Shown one piece after another: positions 42,920 through 51,661 of a stretch of 53,144 nt of DNA; the stretch's first letter is position 1; every line of letters starts with the position of its first letter. The position numbers and the translations under genes were made by a program. The stretch lies in NCBI GenBank assembly GCA_903918315.1, contig CAIXEA010000114.1, positions 1 through 53,144 on the forward strand, in the 5' to 3' direction. A model generated the notes under the pieces. It saw only the letters and a list, made by a program, of their open reading frames with translations, had not been told where the DNA came from and searched no databases. The DNA comes from an uncultured Acetobacteraceae bacterium (GTDB lineage: Bacteria > Pseudomonadota > Alphaproteobacteria > Acetobacterales > Acetobacteraceae).

Positions 42920-44227
42920 ATGACTGCGCTTACCGCCTCGCCGCGCCTCAAGCGGATCCAACGCCGATCGGTCGCGCTTTTGGTGCTCGGCTGCGCTCTG
43001 AACTATGTCGACCGTTCCACCCTCGCCGTGGCCAATCCGCTGATCCGGCACGATCTGGGGCTTTCGATCGTGGATATGGGGTTGTTGCTGTCAGCCTTCC
43101 TCTGGGCCTATGCGGCCTTCCAGTTGCCCTCCGGTGCCTTGGTCGATCGTTTGGGGCCGCGCCGGTTGTTGGGTGCGGGTATTTTCATCTGGTCGCTGGC
43201 GCAGGCGCTGGGCGGGCTTGTCGGCGGGTTCTGGCAATTCGTCGGCGCGCGGGTGTTCCTGGGGATGGGCGAATCGCCCCAATTCTCCGGCCTCGTGCGG
43301 GTGGTGCGTGACTGGTACAATGTGCGCGAACGCGGTCTGCCCACCGGCATTGGGCTGTGCGGCTCCAAGCTCGGGCCGGCCCTGGCGCCGCCGCTGCTCA
43401 CGGTGCTGATGCTGGCCTTTGGCTGGCGCTGGATGTTCGTGATCATGGGCGTGTTCGGGATTGGGGTCGCCATCCTCTGGTATGCGGTCTATCGCGAGCC
43501 GCATGAGGTCGATCTGACCGAGGACGAAAAGGCCTATTTGACGGACGGGGAAGCACCGCCGGTCGCCGAGCGGGTGACCTGGGCCGACTGGAAGCAGTTG
43601 TTCGCCTACCGCGCCACCTGGGGCATGGTCCTGGGCTTTTTCGGCGAGGTCTACATGGGCTGGGTCTATCAGGCCTGGTTGCCCGGCTACCTCGAAATCG
43701 AACGCCATATGAGCATCCCCAAGACCGGCTGGGTCGCGGGCATTCCCTTCGCCTGCGGGGTCTTTGGCAGTGTCTGGGCCGGCTGGCTGGCAGACCGCCT
43801 CTCCGCCCGGGGGGTTTCCCCCATCAACAGTTGTAAGATACCCGTCGTCATCGGGCTGAGCGGCATGGCGGGTTTCACCATCGTCGCCGCCTTGACCCCC
43901 AGCACCTTCGTCGCGGTCGCCGCGATTTCGGTTGCCCTGGCCTTCAACGGCATGGCCGGCGCCATGTGCTGGGCCTTGGCGAGCGTCGCCGCGCCGCGCC
44001 ACTGCACCGCCTCCCTGGGATCGATCCAGAACTGCGGCGGGTATATCGGCGGCGCCTTGGCCCCGACCATCACCGGACTGATCGTCCATAACACCGGCAG
44101 TTTCGTGCCCGCCCTCCTGTTCAGCGCCGCCCTCGGGCTGAGCTGCGCGCTGGTCTACATCTTCATGGTTCCGGGCCAGCCGATCGATGTGAGCGCGTTT
44201 GGGGATAAGCGGGTGGCGGCACAATGA
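42920..44227 (+). CDS. MFS sugar-acid transporter (ACS family)
   Basis: The 435-residue protein has about twelve membrane segments and the anion:cation symporter pattern: LNYVDRSTLAVANP near residue 35, PSGALVDRLGPRRLL and GMGESPQFSGLVRVV. Close relatives import hexuronates, glucarate or galactonate with protons. Its position after KDPG aldolase and KDG kinase supports this. I start at the ATG at 42920, which has a clear AAGGAG; a longer frame to 42806 has none. Its stop overlaps the start of the binding protein by four bases. Confidence 0.9.
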   Translation: MTALTASPRLKRIQRRSVALLVLGCALNYVDRSTLAVANPLIRHDLGLSIVDMGLLLSAFLWAYAAFQLPSGALVDRLGPRRLLGAGIFIWSLAQALGGLVGGFWQFVGARVFLGMGESPQFSGLVRVVRDWYNVRERGLPTGIGLCGSKLGPALAPPLLTVLMLAFGWRWMFVIMGVFGIGVAILWYAVYREPHEVDLTEDEKAYLTDGEAPPVAERVTWADWKQLFAYRATWGMVLGFFGEVYMGWVYQAWLPGYLEIERHMSIPKTGWVAGIPFACGVFGSVWAGWLADRLSARGVSPINSCKIPVVIGLSGMAGFTIVAALTPSTFVAVAAISVALAFNGMAGAMCWALASVAAPRHCTASLGSIQNCGGYIGGALAPTITGLIVHNTGSFVPALLFSAALGLSCALVYIFMVPGQPIDVSAFGDKRVAAQ

Positions 44228-45810
44228 GGCGGCGCGCCCTGCTGAGTGCGGCCGCAGCCGCCAGCCTGGCCCGGTCTGCTCTGGGGGGGCCGGCTCGGGC
44301 GGTTGCGGCCAAAACCCTGACCTTCGTGCCGCAGGCCAACCTCAACAGCATCGACCCCGTGTGGAACGCCGCGATGGTGACCCGCAACATGTCGGCGATG
44401 GTCTACGAGACGCTGTACGGCCGCGATGAATTCATGCAGGCCCGCCCGCAGATGGTCGAGAGCGACCAGATGGAGGATGGCGGCCGCCGCTGGACCCTCC
44501 GCCTGCGCGAGGGGCTGCGCTTTCACGATGGCGAAAAGGTGCTGGCACGCGACTGCACCGCCAGCCTGCGCCGCTGGGCCCGCCGCGACCCTGGTGGCAC
44601 CAGCCTATTTACCCGGATGGACGCGCTGGAGACGCCGGACGACCGTACGATCGTGTTCCGGCTGAACAAGCCTTTCCCGCATCTGCGCAAGCTTCTCTCA
44701 CGCTTCAACACCCCGGCGGTAATCATGCCGGAGCGGCTGGCGCAAACCGACCCGTTCAAGCAGGTCCCGGAAGCCATCGGCTCCGGCCCGTTTCGCTGGC
44801 TTGCCAATGAGCAGGTCATCGGCAGCCATGCTGCTTTCGCCCGCAACGACGCCTATGTCCCCCGCGATGAAAGGCCCAGCTACATGGCCGGTGGACGCCG
44901 GGTGCTGGTGGATCGGGTGGAATGGAAGATGATCCCCGACGCCAGCACCGCGGCCAATGCGCTGGTCACCGGGGAGGTCGATTGGGTGGAAATCCCCCTG
45001 CCCGATCTGTTGCCGATGCTCCGGCGCGCCGCCGGTGTGCAAACCGGACTGCTCGATCCCTACGGCAGCATGGCCTCCGTGCGGCTGAACCACCTGCATG
45101 CGCCGACCAACACGCTCGGTGTACGCCGCGCCATGCTGGCCGCGATTGACCAGCAGGAGGTCATGACAGCGATCTTCGGTGCCGATACCAGCCTTTGGTT
45201 CGCGCCGATCGGCTTCTTCAATTCGGGAAACGCAGCGGTGGATGGGGTGGGGATGGAGGCGGTGCGCAACCGCCCCTCCAACGCACAAGCCCGCGCAATG
45301 CTGAAGGAGGCCGGCTACAACAACGAGCCCGTCGTGCTGCTGCATGCGACCGATCATAACCTTTACAACCCGGCCGGCACCGTCGTCGGCGACGCCTTCC
45401 GCGCCATCGGGCTGAACGTGGTCGATCAGTCCATGGACTGGGGCACGGTCATGCAGCGCCGCGTCAGCAAGGAGTCCCCCGATAAAGGCGGCTGGTCTGC
45501 GTTCGCCACCGCCGCGCCGGCCGCGGAATACCTGGATCCGCTGCTGGCGACCTTCCTGCGTGCCAGCGGGACGGAAGCGTTCTACGGCTGGCCCACGGAT
45601 CCCGGGATCGAGGCGTTGTTCGCCGAATGGCTGGACACGGCCGATGAGGCGGCCCAGACCCGGTTACAGCAGGCGTGGCAGCAGCGGGCCTTTGACATGG
45701 TCCTGCATGTGCCACTGGGACGCTACGTCCTGCCCTCCGCCTGGCGCAGCAACATCAGCGGGCTGCTGCGCGGGCCTGCGGTGGTGTTTTGGAATGTGGA
45801 GAAGGCGTAG
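44224..45810 (+). CDS. ABC transporter substrate-binding protein, family 5
   Basis: The 528-residue protein belongs to the SBP family 5 of peptide/nickel/opine importers. The N-terminus MRRRALLSAAAAASLARSA is a signal peptide with a Tat-like RR pair; cleavage is near residue 30. Family blocks are NLNSIDPVWNAA, VYETLYGRD, LREGLRFHDGEKV and IGSGPFRW. No ABC permease or ATPase gene is near. It is translationally coupled to an MFS gene instead, an uncommon arrangement. It may serve permeases encoded elsewhere. Confidence 0.9.
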   Translation: MRRRALLSAAAAASLARSALGGPARAVAAKTLTFVPQANLNSIDPVWNAAMVTRNMSAMVYETLYGRDEFMQARPQMVESDQMEDGGRRWTLRLREGLRFHDGEKVLARDCTASLRRWARRDPGGTSLFTRMDALETPDDRTIVFRLNKPFPHLRKLLSRFNTPAVIMPERLAQTDPFKQVPEAIGSGPFRWLANEQVIGSHAAFARNDAYVPRDERPSYMAGGRRVLVDRVEWKMIPDASTAANALVTGEVDWVEIPLPDLLPMLRRAAGVQTGLLDPYGSMASVRLNHLHAPTNTLGVRRAMLAAIDQQEVMTAIFGADTSLWFAPIGFFNSGNAAVDGVGMEAVRNRPSNAQARAMLKEAGYNNEPVVLLHATDHNLYNPAGTVVGDAFRAIGLNVVDQSMDWGTVMQRRVSKESPDKGGWSAFATAAPAAEYLDPLLATFLRASGTEAFYGWPTDPGIEALFAEWLDTADEAAQTRLQQAWQQRAFDMVLHVPLGRYVLPSAWRSNISGLLRGPAVVFWNVEKA

Positions 45811-45899
45811 GGACGCTATCTTGGGCGATACTACAGCCGCTATACTCCGACTCCGGGTCTCCCCGCGTCCTGGCCAGAGACCAATGAGGCAGAATTCCG

Positions 45900-46697
45900 A
45901 TGACAAGCCTGGACTACGGCAAGCCGCTGTTCGACGACCTGGAACCCGGGACTCCCGCCGTTCCGGTGGCCCGGAAGCGCGGCGCCAGCGCCCGGGCGCC
46001 GATCTTACCACCGCCGGTACCGGCGACGGCCGAACAAACGATCGAAGCAGGTGCACGCCCCGACACCGATCTCCTCGGCTTCGCGGAGGGCCGCAGGTTC
46101 AGGACGATTATGGCGGATCCGCCTTGGCGGTTTCAGAATGCGACCGGCAAGGTCGCACCCGAACACAAACGCCTGAACCGCTACGGGACAATGACCTTGG
46201 CCGACATTCAGGCCTTGCCCGTCACCGGCATCGCGGAAGAGACCGCCCATCTCTATCTCTGGGTGCCGAACGCCTTGTTACCCGATGGTCTGGCGGTGAT
46301 GCGGGCCTGGGGGTTCACCTACAAATCCAACATCGTCTGGCACAAGATCCGCAAAGACGGCGGGTCCGACGGGCGCGGGGTCGGGTTCTATTTCCGAAAC
46401 GTCACCGAGCTCATCCTGTTCGGCGTGCGCGGCAAGAACGCGCGCACCCTTGCCCCGGGCCGCAGCCAGGTGAATATGCTGCAGACGCGCAAACGCGAGC
46501 ATTCACGCAAGCCCGATGAGCAGTACGACATCATCGAGGCCTGCTCGCCGGGTCCGTATGTGGAATTGTTCGGGCGCGGCACGCGCAAAGGCTGGTCGAC
46601 CTGGGGCAATCAGGCGGATGACAGCTACGAGCCAACCTGGAAGACCTATGCCAATCACTCGCAGGCAGCCCGGGACACCGCCACTCTATTCGACTGA
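45900..46697 (+). CDS. MT-A70 family DNA methyltransferase
   Basis: The 265-residue protein has a disordered proline-rich N-terminus (1-60) and an MT-A70 methyltransferase domain. The catalytic DPPW lies at 73-76, with YGTMTLADIQALPV, YLWVPNALLPDGLAVM and the late VELFGRGTRKGWSTWGNQ block that forms the S-adenosylmethionine pocket. Bacterial MT-A70 proteins methylate adenine N6 in DNA. It is tail to tail with a BglII/BstYI-type endonuclease gene (12-base overlap), so it probably protects the site that enzyme cuts. Confidence 0.9.
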   Translation: MTSLDYGKPLFDDLEPGTPAVPVARKRGASARAPILPPPVPATAEQTIEAGARPDTDLLGFAEGRRFRTIMADPPWRFQNATGKVAPEHKRLNRYGTMTLADIQALPVTGIAEETAHLYLWVPNALLPDGLAVMRAWGFTYKSNIVWHKIRKDGGSDGRGVGFYFRNVTELILFGVRGKNARTLAPGRSQVNMLQTRKREHSRKPDEQYDIIEACSPGPYVELFGRGTRKGWSTWGNQADDSYEPTWKTYANHSQAARDTATLFD

Positions 46698-47471
46698 CGC
46701 CGTGCCTTCATCGATCAGGGTTTCCACGACGGCTTGCGGCTCGCCAAAAGTTACCAGCCGCGCGGGGAGTCCGATCAGAAGCAATGGGCACGGGTTGCCC
46801 ACGCCGCGATGAACGCGGTCCTCCAGCTTGCGCCAATGCGTGGTCGCGGTGCCGAATTTGTCCTGCACGAAGGCCGCGGCCCAAGCCTCCGCGAAGGTCG
46901 TCTCACCGCGGACACGCCTTGTATATTCAGTCAGCTGCCGCCGCGTCGGGGACAACCCGATCTGCGTCAGATCGTCCGGTCCGCTGATGCCGCCCTCCAC
47001 CGCAAAGCGAAGCACCATCGCGCGCATTTCGTCCTGAAGTGTGGTGCCACGCGTGATGAGAATACCCAGGGAAATCGCGCCATCGGCGTGCAGGCGCTTA
47101 TAGTTTTCCAGATCACGATCGAAGAACGGATCTTTGTTGTTCCATTCGATCTCCAACGCCAGAACGCCGGCTTTGAAACGGGCAATATGATCGAGCTCGT
47201 GAGAGATCGACTCCCGCGCGACGCCATCGATCGTGCGCTGCACTTCGAATTTATGTTTGCGCCAGCCATGCTCGTGAAGGGCTCTGCGCAACCGCTGCGT
47301 GCCTTTCGTCTCCCCACCGCCAGAGCCGACGATTTCCTCCACCGGGATTGTCGCACCCAGCAAAATCGTCGTGAGTTGTTCGATGACCGCAGGAAAATCG
47401 ACGCGCAGAATGGCTTCCGCGTGGGAATGGCACTCAACCTGGAACCCTGCGCGCCGGAGGCTGTCGAACAT
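46686..47471 (-). CDS. BglII/BstYI-type restriction endonuclease
   Basis: The 261-residue protein has the core of the BglII/BstYI endonuclease family: SHELDHIARFKAG followed by LALEIEWNNKDPFFDRDL (residues 91-117), then GAISLGILITRG. Asp94, Glu107 and Glu109 are the likely metal-binding residues by position. Relatives cut AGATCT, RGATCY or related GATC sites. With the convergent MT-A70 methyltransferase it forms a type II restriction-modification pair. AGATCT occurs at least five times in this window (for example 4189 and 35978), so that site is not avoided. Confidence 0.85.
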   Translation of the reverse strand: MFDSLRRAGFQVECHSHAEAILRVDFPAVIEQLTTILLGATIPVEEIVGSGGGETKGTQRLRRALHEHGWRKHKFEVQRTIDGVARESISHELDHIARFKAGVLALEIEWNNKDPFFDRDLENYKRLHADGAISLGILITRGTTLQDEMRAMVLRFAVEGGISGPDDLTQIGLSPTRRQLTEYTRRVRGETTFAEAWAAAFVQDKFGTATTHWRKLEDRVHRGVGNPCPLLLIGLPARLVTFGEPQAVVETLIDEGTASVE

Positions 47472-47528
47472 GGGCTTTCATAATCCGCCCCAGGATCGTT
47501 GTCAGCCAGTTATCGCATCCAACTGCAT

Positions 47529-48101
47529 TCACTTCCCCGCGCTGAGCTTCGTGATGTCGATCGCCGTCGCGTAAGCCAGCTTCGCCTCCATCGGCGCGCT
47601 GCCGTTGACGGTGACCATGATGCGGTTATTCACCATCATCTGGATTTCGTTACTGCTGGTCTGAATCGCGCGCTGGCTGCCGATGCGGATCAACTTGCCC
47701 ATCGCGCCGGCCATCGCCGGGTTGTTCATGATCATACCCAGCTGCGCCAGCACGGGGGAATCCGCGACGACCTGGATCTCAACATCCTCCCCGCCGGCAT
47801 TGCGATAGCGCCGCGACGCCTGGGCGCCGCCGCCCATGAAGGTCAGCTCCGAGGTCTTGGCCTCCGCCTCATCGGCGGTCCACCCGGCGAGGGGCTTGGG
47901 CAAAGCCGCGGCGAGGGCGGCGGCGGCGCGCTGGGACAGCAATTGCAGCGCCTCCTGCATCGCCATGCGGGCGGCGCCGGGGTCACCGGCCTGGTAGGTG
48001 CGCATCGCTTCCTGCATCGCGTCGGTCACCTCATCCGCGCGGGCGGCCGCGGGAAGCAGCAGGGCCAGGGCGGCGAGGGCAGTCACTACGGTCCGTTGCA
48101 T
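47529..48101 (-). CDS. exported protein of unknown function
   Basis: The 190-residue protein starts with a clear signal peptide (hydrophobic TALAALALLLPA, cleavage after AARA near residue 22). The mature part is Ala- and Met-rich and helical at first (DAMQEAMRTYQAG, MAMQEALQLL). A strand-rich end follows, NEIQMMVNNRIMVTVNG. I recognise no named family. It is upstream of, and convergent in strand with, the endonuclease gene, but the 57-base gap gives no sign of co-transcription. Confidence 0.65.
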   Translation of the reverse strand: MQRTVVTALAALALLLPAAARADEVTDAMQEAMRTYQAGDPGAARMAMQEALQLLSQRAAAALAAALPKPLAGWTADEAEAKTSELTFMGGGAQASRRYRNAGGEDVEIQVVADSPVLAQLGMIMNNPAMAGAMGKLIRIGSQRAIQTSSNEIQMMVNNRIMVTVNGSAPMEAKLAYATAIDITKLSAGK

Positions 48102-48176
48102 GATCCACTCCAGGGACGGGCATCACCGTCCGGTTCAAATTCTATGAAATTCGAGAAACCGCCAGCCGCCCGCGCC

Positions 48177-48368
48177 TCACAGGTCGGCGATCCGGATCCA
48201 GGCCGCCACGGCGGTAGAGATCAGCAGCCCAGCGGCCAAGGCCGGGGTGCCAAGCAACCCCAGTTCGCGGGTCACCGCTATCCAGATGACCATGCTCGCG
48301 ATCCCGACCGCGATCCCCCCGATCAAGGAGGCTTTGCCAGGCTTGATGCGGGCGCGTGGGGCGTTCAT
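48177..48368 (-). CDS. small membrane protein
   Basis: This 63-residue protein has two hydrophobic stretches (GGIAVGIASMVIWIA and GLLISTAVAAWIRI) separated by a short loop. The ATG at 48368 overlaps the stop of the fatty acid hydroxylase gene (ATGA, 48365-48368), so the pair is translationally coupled. I recognise no family. The coupling suggests it assists the hydroxylase in the membrane, but that is inference. Confidence 0.65.
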   Translation of the reverse strand: MNAPRARIKPGKASLIGGIAVGIASMVIWIAVTRELGLLGTPALAAGLLISTAVAAWIRIADL

Positions 48369-49147
48369 TCCGCGGCCATCCGAACCTGCCCGGCGCGCAG
48401 GTCATCGGTTGAATGGCGCACCCGCTTCAGGTCCCGCCGCACCGTCGCCGTGTCATAACCATTGAAGATGTGCTTCAGCAGGCCGCAACGCAGGTCGGAG
48501 GTGCCAAAGAACCAGTCCGCCACGGGATAGGTCAGGTTGAAGTTACGTTCCATCATGATCGCGGGATTGTGGTGCGCGATGTGGTGGCGGCGGATCGAGT
48601 TCACCAGCGGGATGTGCCGCACGATGCTGTCGTCTTTGACATGGCAGCAGAAGTGGAACAGCTCGTAATTCAGGTAGAGCCCGACATTGGTGATCAGCAG
48701 CAGCCAACCCGCATTCGCCAGTCCGGCGAGGCCCAGGATATAAGCCGGGACCAGCGACATCGCCATGAATGCCACCAGCGCGTAAGGCGGGAAGAACACG
48801 ATGCGGAAGTCCCGCGTATTGTCGATCGTGGGTTCGATGTCGGTGAAGAACTGGTGATGCGCCAAAGTGTGGCGCTTGTAGATGCCCATGAAGCCCTTCA
48901 CCGGGCGGTGCATGATAAAGCGGTGGATCCACCACTCGAAAACGTTGGACACGCAGAAGGCGAAGGGGATCACCAGGAACTCAAACCACGCGGGGGTGGC
49001 GATCTGGCGGGCGCAATACCAGATGGCGGTGCCGCCCAGCGTGTAGATCATCGCCACATGCACCCAGCCGGCATAGGCGGGCGCGATGCGATTGCGGAAA
49101 TCCGCGCGAAACGCCGCCTGACGGCGCGACATCATGGCCTGGGTCAT
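48365..49147 (-). CDS. fatty acid hydroxylase superfamily protein
   Basis: The 260-residue membrane protein has the di-iron histidine boxes of the sterol desaturase/fatty acid hydroxylase family: HRFIMH, KRHTLAHH, FHFCCH and RRHHIAHH, between hydrophobic segments. It would hydroxylate or desaturate a lipid, possibly a carotenoid or acyl chain. I start at the ATG at 49147 (MTQAMM), with GGGAG about 9 bases upstream; a longer frame to 49279 would add an unlikely leader. The small gene downstream is coupled to it. Confidence 0.87.
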   Translation of the reverse strand: MTQAMMSRRQAAFRADFRNRIAPAYAGWVHVAMIYTLGGTAIWYCARQIATPAWFEFLVIPFAFCVSNVFEWWIHRFIMHRPVKGFMGIYKRHTLAHHQFFTDIEPTIDNTRDFRIVFFPPYALVAFMAMSLVPAYILGLAGLANAGWLLLITNVGLYLNYELFHFCCHVKDDSIVRHIPLVNSIRRHHIAHHNPAIMMERNFNLTYPVADWFFGTSDLRCGLLKHIFNGYDTATVRRDLKRVRHSTDDLRAGQVRMAAE

Positions 49148-49247
49148 CGGATGGCTCCCTACGGGATCAACGATAGGACCGCACACGGCCCCGCGACAAG
49201 GCCTACGATCCATCGCATAATGAATGGAACAAGCAGGAGACCCCAGG

Positions 49248-49703
49248 ATGCTCGAACTCGCCACCCCCGCCAGCTTCAAGGACCATATCGGCCAATCCCT
49301 CGGTGCCAGCGAATGGGTGACCGTGGATCAGGACACCATCAACCGATTCGCCGATGCCACAGGGGATCACCAGTGGATCCATATCGACGTCGAACGCGCG
49401 GCGAAGGAGATGCCCAATGGCAAGACCATCGCGCACGGCTTCCTGACGCTGTCGCTGCTGCCGCGCCTTCTCGACAGTATTTATGCGATCAAGAAGTCCT
49501 CGCGCGGGATCAATTACGGCTCCAACAAGGTGCGGTTCACGGCGATGGTGCCATCAGGCTCCCGCATCCGGCTGCACGCGGCGGTCAAATCGGTGGAGGA
49601 TGTCGAGGGCGGCGTGCGCCTGACGCTGGATTGCTCGATGGAGCTAGAGGGCGCCACCCGCCCGGCCCTGGTCGCCGAATTCCTGCTCATGGCCTTCGAC
49701 TGA
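49248..49703 (+). CDS. MaoC family dehydratase
   Basis: The 151-residue protein has the hot-dog fold hydratase pattern of MaoC/PhaJ: FADATGDHQWIHID with the catalytic Asp-His, and TIAHGFLTLSLLPRL. Such enzymes hydrate enoyl-CoA in beta-oxidation, PHA synthesis or other acyl pathways. AGGAG precedes the chosen ATG at 49248; an upstream ATG at 49224 adds eight residues. Its TGA overlaps the next start (TGATG), so a small companion gene is co-translated. Confidence 0.9.
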   Translation: MLELATPASFKDHIGQSLGASEWVTVDQDTINRFADATGDHQWIHIDVERAAKEMPNGKTIAHGFLTLSLLPRLLDSIYAIKKSSRGINYGSNKVRFTAMVPSGSRIRLHAAVKSVEDVEGGVRLTLDCSMELEGATRPALVAEFLLMAFD

Positions 49704-50020
49704 TGGACAAAGAGGCTCTGACGGCCTGGGCCCTGGGCGCCGGCTGGCAAATGATCGCCGGCATGCCCAGCCTGACCAAACCCTCCGCCCCCAAGGAAGC
49801 GATCGTCCGGCTGGCGCTGAAAGCCACGGTCGTGAACCTGGAGGTCAAGAAACCCGCCGGCAAATGGGAAAAGGTCGCAGGCAAGCCCTATGCCGCGGTC
49901 GAACCCGATGACGAAGGCCTGCCGCTGGGCCTGGGATTTGAAACCATCCCAGGCTTTCGCATGCTTATGCGTGACAACAAGGATCGCCAGGTCTTCGCCA
50001 AACTGACCGGCAAGGGCTGA
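49703..50020 (+). CDS. small protein coupled to MaoC
   Basis: The 105-residue protein begins within the MaoC stop (TGATG), which is the main evidence that it is real. It starts DKEALTAWALGAGWQMI and continues with KEAIVRLALKATVVNLEVKK, then PLGLGFETIPGF. It has no signal peptide or membrane segment. I do not recognise the family. A role beside the hydratase is likely from coupling, but no activity can be proposed. Confidence 0.75.
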   Translation: MDKEALTAWALGAGWQMIAGMPSLTKPSAPKEAIVRLALKATVVNLEVKKPAGKWEKVAGKPYAAVEPDDEGLPLGLGFETIPGFRMLMRDNKDRQVFAKLTGKG

Positions 50021-50057
50021 CGCGCCCCATAAGCCCGTCCAGCGGCACCCAACCCCG

Positions 50058-50753
50058 TCACCCCACCTGGAGCAACTGGCCCGTCACGCCGCTGGCCGCA
50101 TCCGACAGCAGGAAGGCCATCGCCTCCGCCACTTCTGTTGGCGTGACCCAGCGCGACCTGTCGGCATCCGGCATCGCCGCGCGGTTCTGCGGGGTATCGA
50201 TCGTCGTCGGCAACACCGCGTTGACCCGGATCCGCGCGCCGCGCAGTTCCTCGGCCAGGCTTTCCGTCAGCCGCATCACCCCGGCTTTGCTGGCGGCATA
50301 GGCGGCCACCTCAGCCCCGGCCTTCAACCCCGCGACGCTGCCGATACCAACCAGCGCCCCGCCGCCGGACTGGCGCAGGGACGCCGCGGCGGCGCGGTAG
50401 ATATTCCAGGTGGTCTTGATATTCAGGCTGAACATCAGCTCCCACTGATCCAGCCCGGTATCGGCCAGCTTGCCCATGGTGAAGCCGCCCACCGTGGTGC
50501 CAACCCCATCCAGCCGGCCGCAGACCGCCACGACGTGGGAAACCAGGGAGTCCGTCGCCACGGGATCGGTCAGATCATAGTCCGACAAGGCCAGATGCCC
50601 GCTTCCCGGCAGCGCCGCGACCACCGCTTCAAGCCGCGGCTTGACCGTGTCCACGGCCGCCACGCGGGCGCCTCGGGATGCGAGCAACGCCGCCAGCGCC
50701 GAACCAACATTTCCGGCCGCGCCGGTGACGATGATGACCTGACCGGTGACCAT
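50058..50753 (-). CDS. SDR family oxidoreductase
   Basis: The 231-residue short-chain dehydrogenase/reductase has the cofactor motif TGAAGNVGSA near residue 10, the catalytic serine block GIGSVAG and YAASK (Tyr and Lys) near residue 155, and the usual GQLLQVG end. AGGAG lies 9 bases before the ATG at 50753. The gene starts 45 bases after the hydrolase stop and probably is the last gene of the operon that begins at 53039. Substrate unknown; it resembles beta-keto or 3-hydroxyacyl reductases. Confidence 0.9.
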   Translation of the reverse strand: MVTGQVIIVTGAAGNVGSALAALLASRGARVAAVDTVKPRLEAVVAALPGSGHLALSDYDLTDPVATDSLVSHVVAVCGRLDGVGTTVGGFTMGKLADTGLDQWELMFSLNIKTTWNIYRAAAASLRQSGGGALVGIGSVAGLKAGAEVAAYAASKAGVMRLTESLAEELRGARIRVNAVLPTTIDTPQNRAAMPDADRSRWVTPTEVAEAMAFLLSDAASGVTGQLLQVG

Positions 50754-50797
50754 ATCCGAATGCTCCTGTTGCTGGGCGATCATAGCACGGCGCCGCT

Positions 50798-51661
50798 TTA
50801 TCCCCACAGCCGATCGAAGAACTGTGCGATCTCAGACGCCGCGCGATCCGGGTCCTCGCGATGCGGGAAATGCCCCACCCCCGGGAACAGCGCGCTATCC
50901 AGGTCCGTGAACGTCTCCCCCAGCCGATCGGCCCAGGCAGACAGGAGCACGCTGTCATGCTCGCCCCAGCGCACACAGGTTGGCAAGCCGATCGGCTGCG
51001 CGGCCGGCGCCTGGCCGCGCATCATCGCGATCCGGCTTGCATGCGCCGATTTGTACCAGTTGAACCCGCCCGCCAGGTTGCCGGGCTTGAGGAAGTTGTC
51101 CACCCAGGCTTCCAGCACGTCCTCAAACGCATCCTGGCGATAAGACCAATGCCGCAGGAAATGCGCGAAATAAGCCCGGCAGGTGTCGCGGGAGGCTCCG
51201 ACCAGCGCCGGGGCGAAGTCCATCTGATGGAACGACTGGTACCAGATTTCGTTCAACCGCCCTGGCTCGGACATGCGCGGGCCGATGCCGGGATAGACGA
51301 AATCAAAGAAAAACAGGCCCTTGATGCGTTTCGGTGCCATGCGTGCCAAAGGCTGCATCACCGCCCCGCCGACATCGTGGCCGACAATGCCCGCCTGCCC
51401 GATCCCGAGGGCATCGAGCACGCCCAGCATATCCGCGGCATGCGCCTCGGCGCCAAACAGGCCGGGCGGCTTGTCACTGTCACCGAAGCCGCGCAAATCC
51501 GGGGCGATCAGCCGGTAACGATCCGCCAGGCGCTGCATCACCGGTTCCCAGGTCAGCCAGAATTCGGGCCATCCATGCAGCAATAACAGAGGTTTGCCCT
51601 GCCCTGCTATCGCGACATGCAAGGATGCGTCACCGACGCGGATGGTCTGATGGTCAATCAT
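50798..51661 (-). CDS. alpha/beta-fold hydrolase
   Basis: The 287-residue enzyme resembles epoxide hydrolases and haloalkane dehalogenases. The oxyanion motif HGWPEFW (29-35) and the nucleophile Asp96 in GHDVGG are present, with the late histidine in GVGHFPHRE near residue 267. An Asp nucleophile (rather than Ser) favours epoxide or C-halogen hydrolysis. The acid residue cannot be fixed by eye. Its ATG overlaps the DUF6166 stop by four bases, so the operon is coupled. Confidence 0.88.
   Translation of the reverse strand: MIDHQTIRVGDASLHVAIAGQGKPLLLLHGWPEFWLTWEPVMQRLADRYRLIAPDLRGFGDSDKPPGLFGAEAHAADMLGVLDALGIGQAGIVGHDVGGAVMQPLARMAPKRIKGLFFFDFVYPGIGPRMSEPGRLNEIWYQSFHQMDFAPALVGASRDTCRAYFAHFLRHWSYRQDAFEDVLEAWVDNFLKPGNLAGGFNWYKSAHASRIAMMRGQAPAAQPIGLPTCVRWGEHDSVLLSAWADRLGETFTDLDSALFPGVGHFPHREDPDRAASEIAQFFDRLWG

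Noticed and set aside
43091-44224. 377-codon minus-strand frame opposite the MFS gene
   Set aside because: Rich in Gly, Ala, Asp, Arg and His with no motif; the plus strand encodes twelve membrane segments.
48413-49702. N-terminal extension of the small protein that begins at 49703
   Set aside because: The frame continues upstream but lies opposite the hydroxylase and through the MaoC gene; the TGATG coupling marks the true start.
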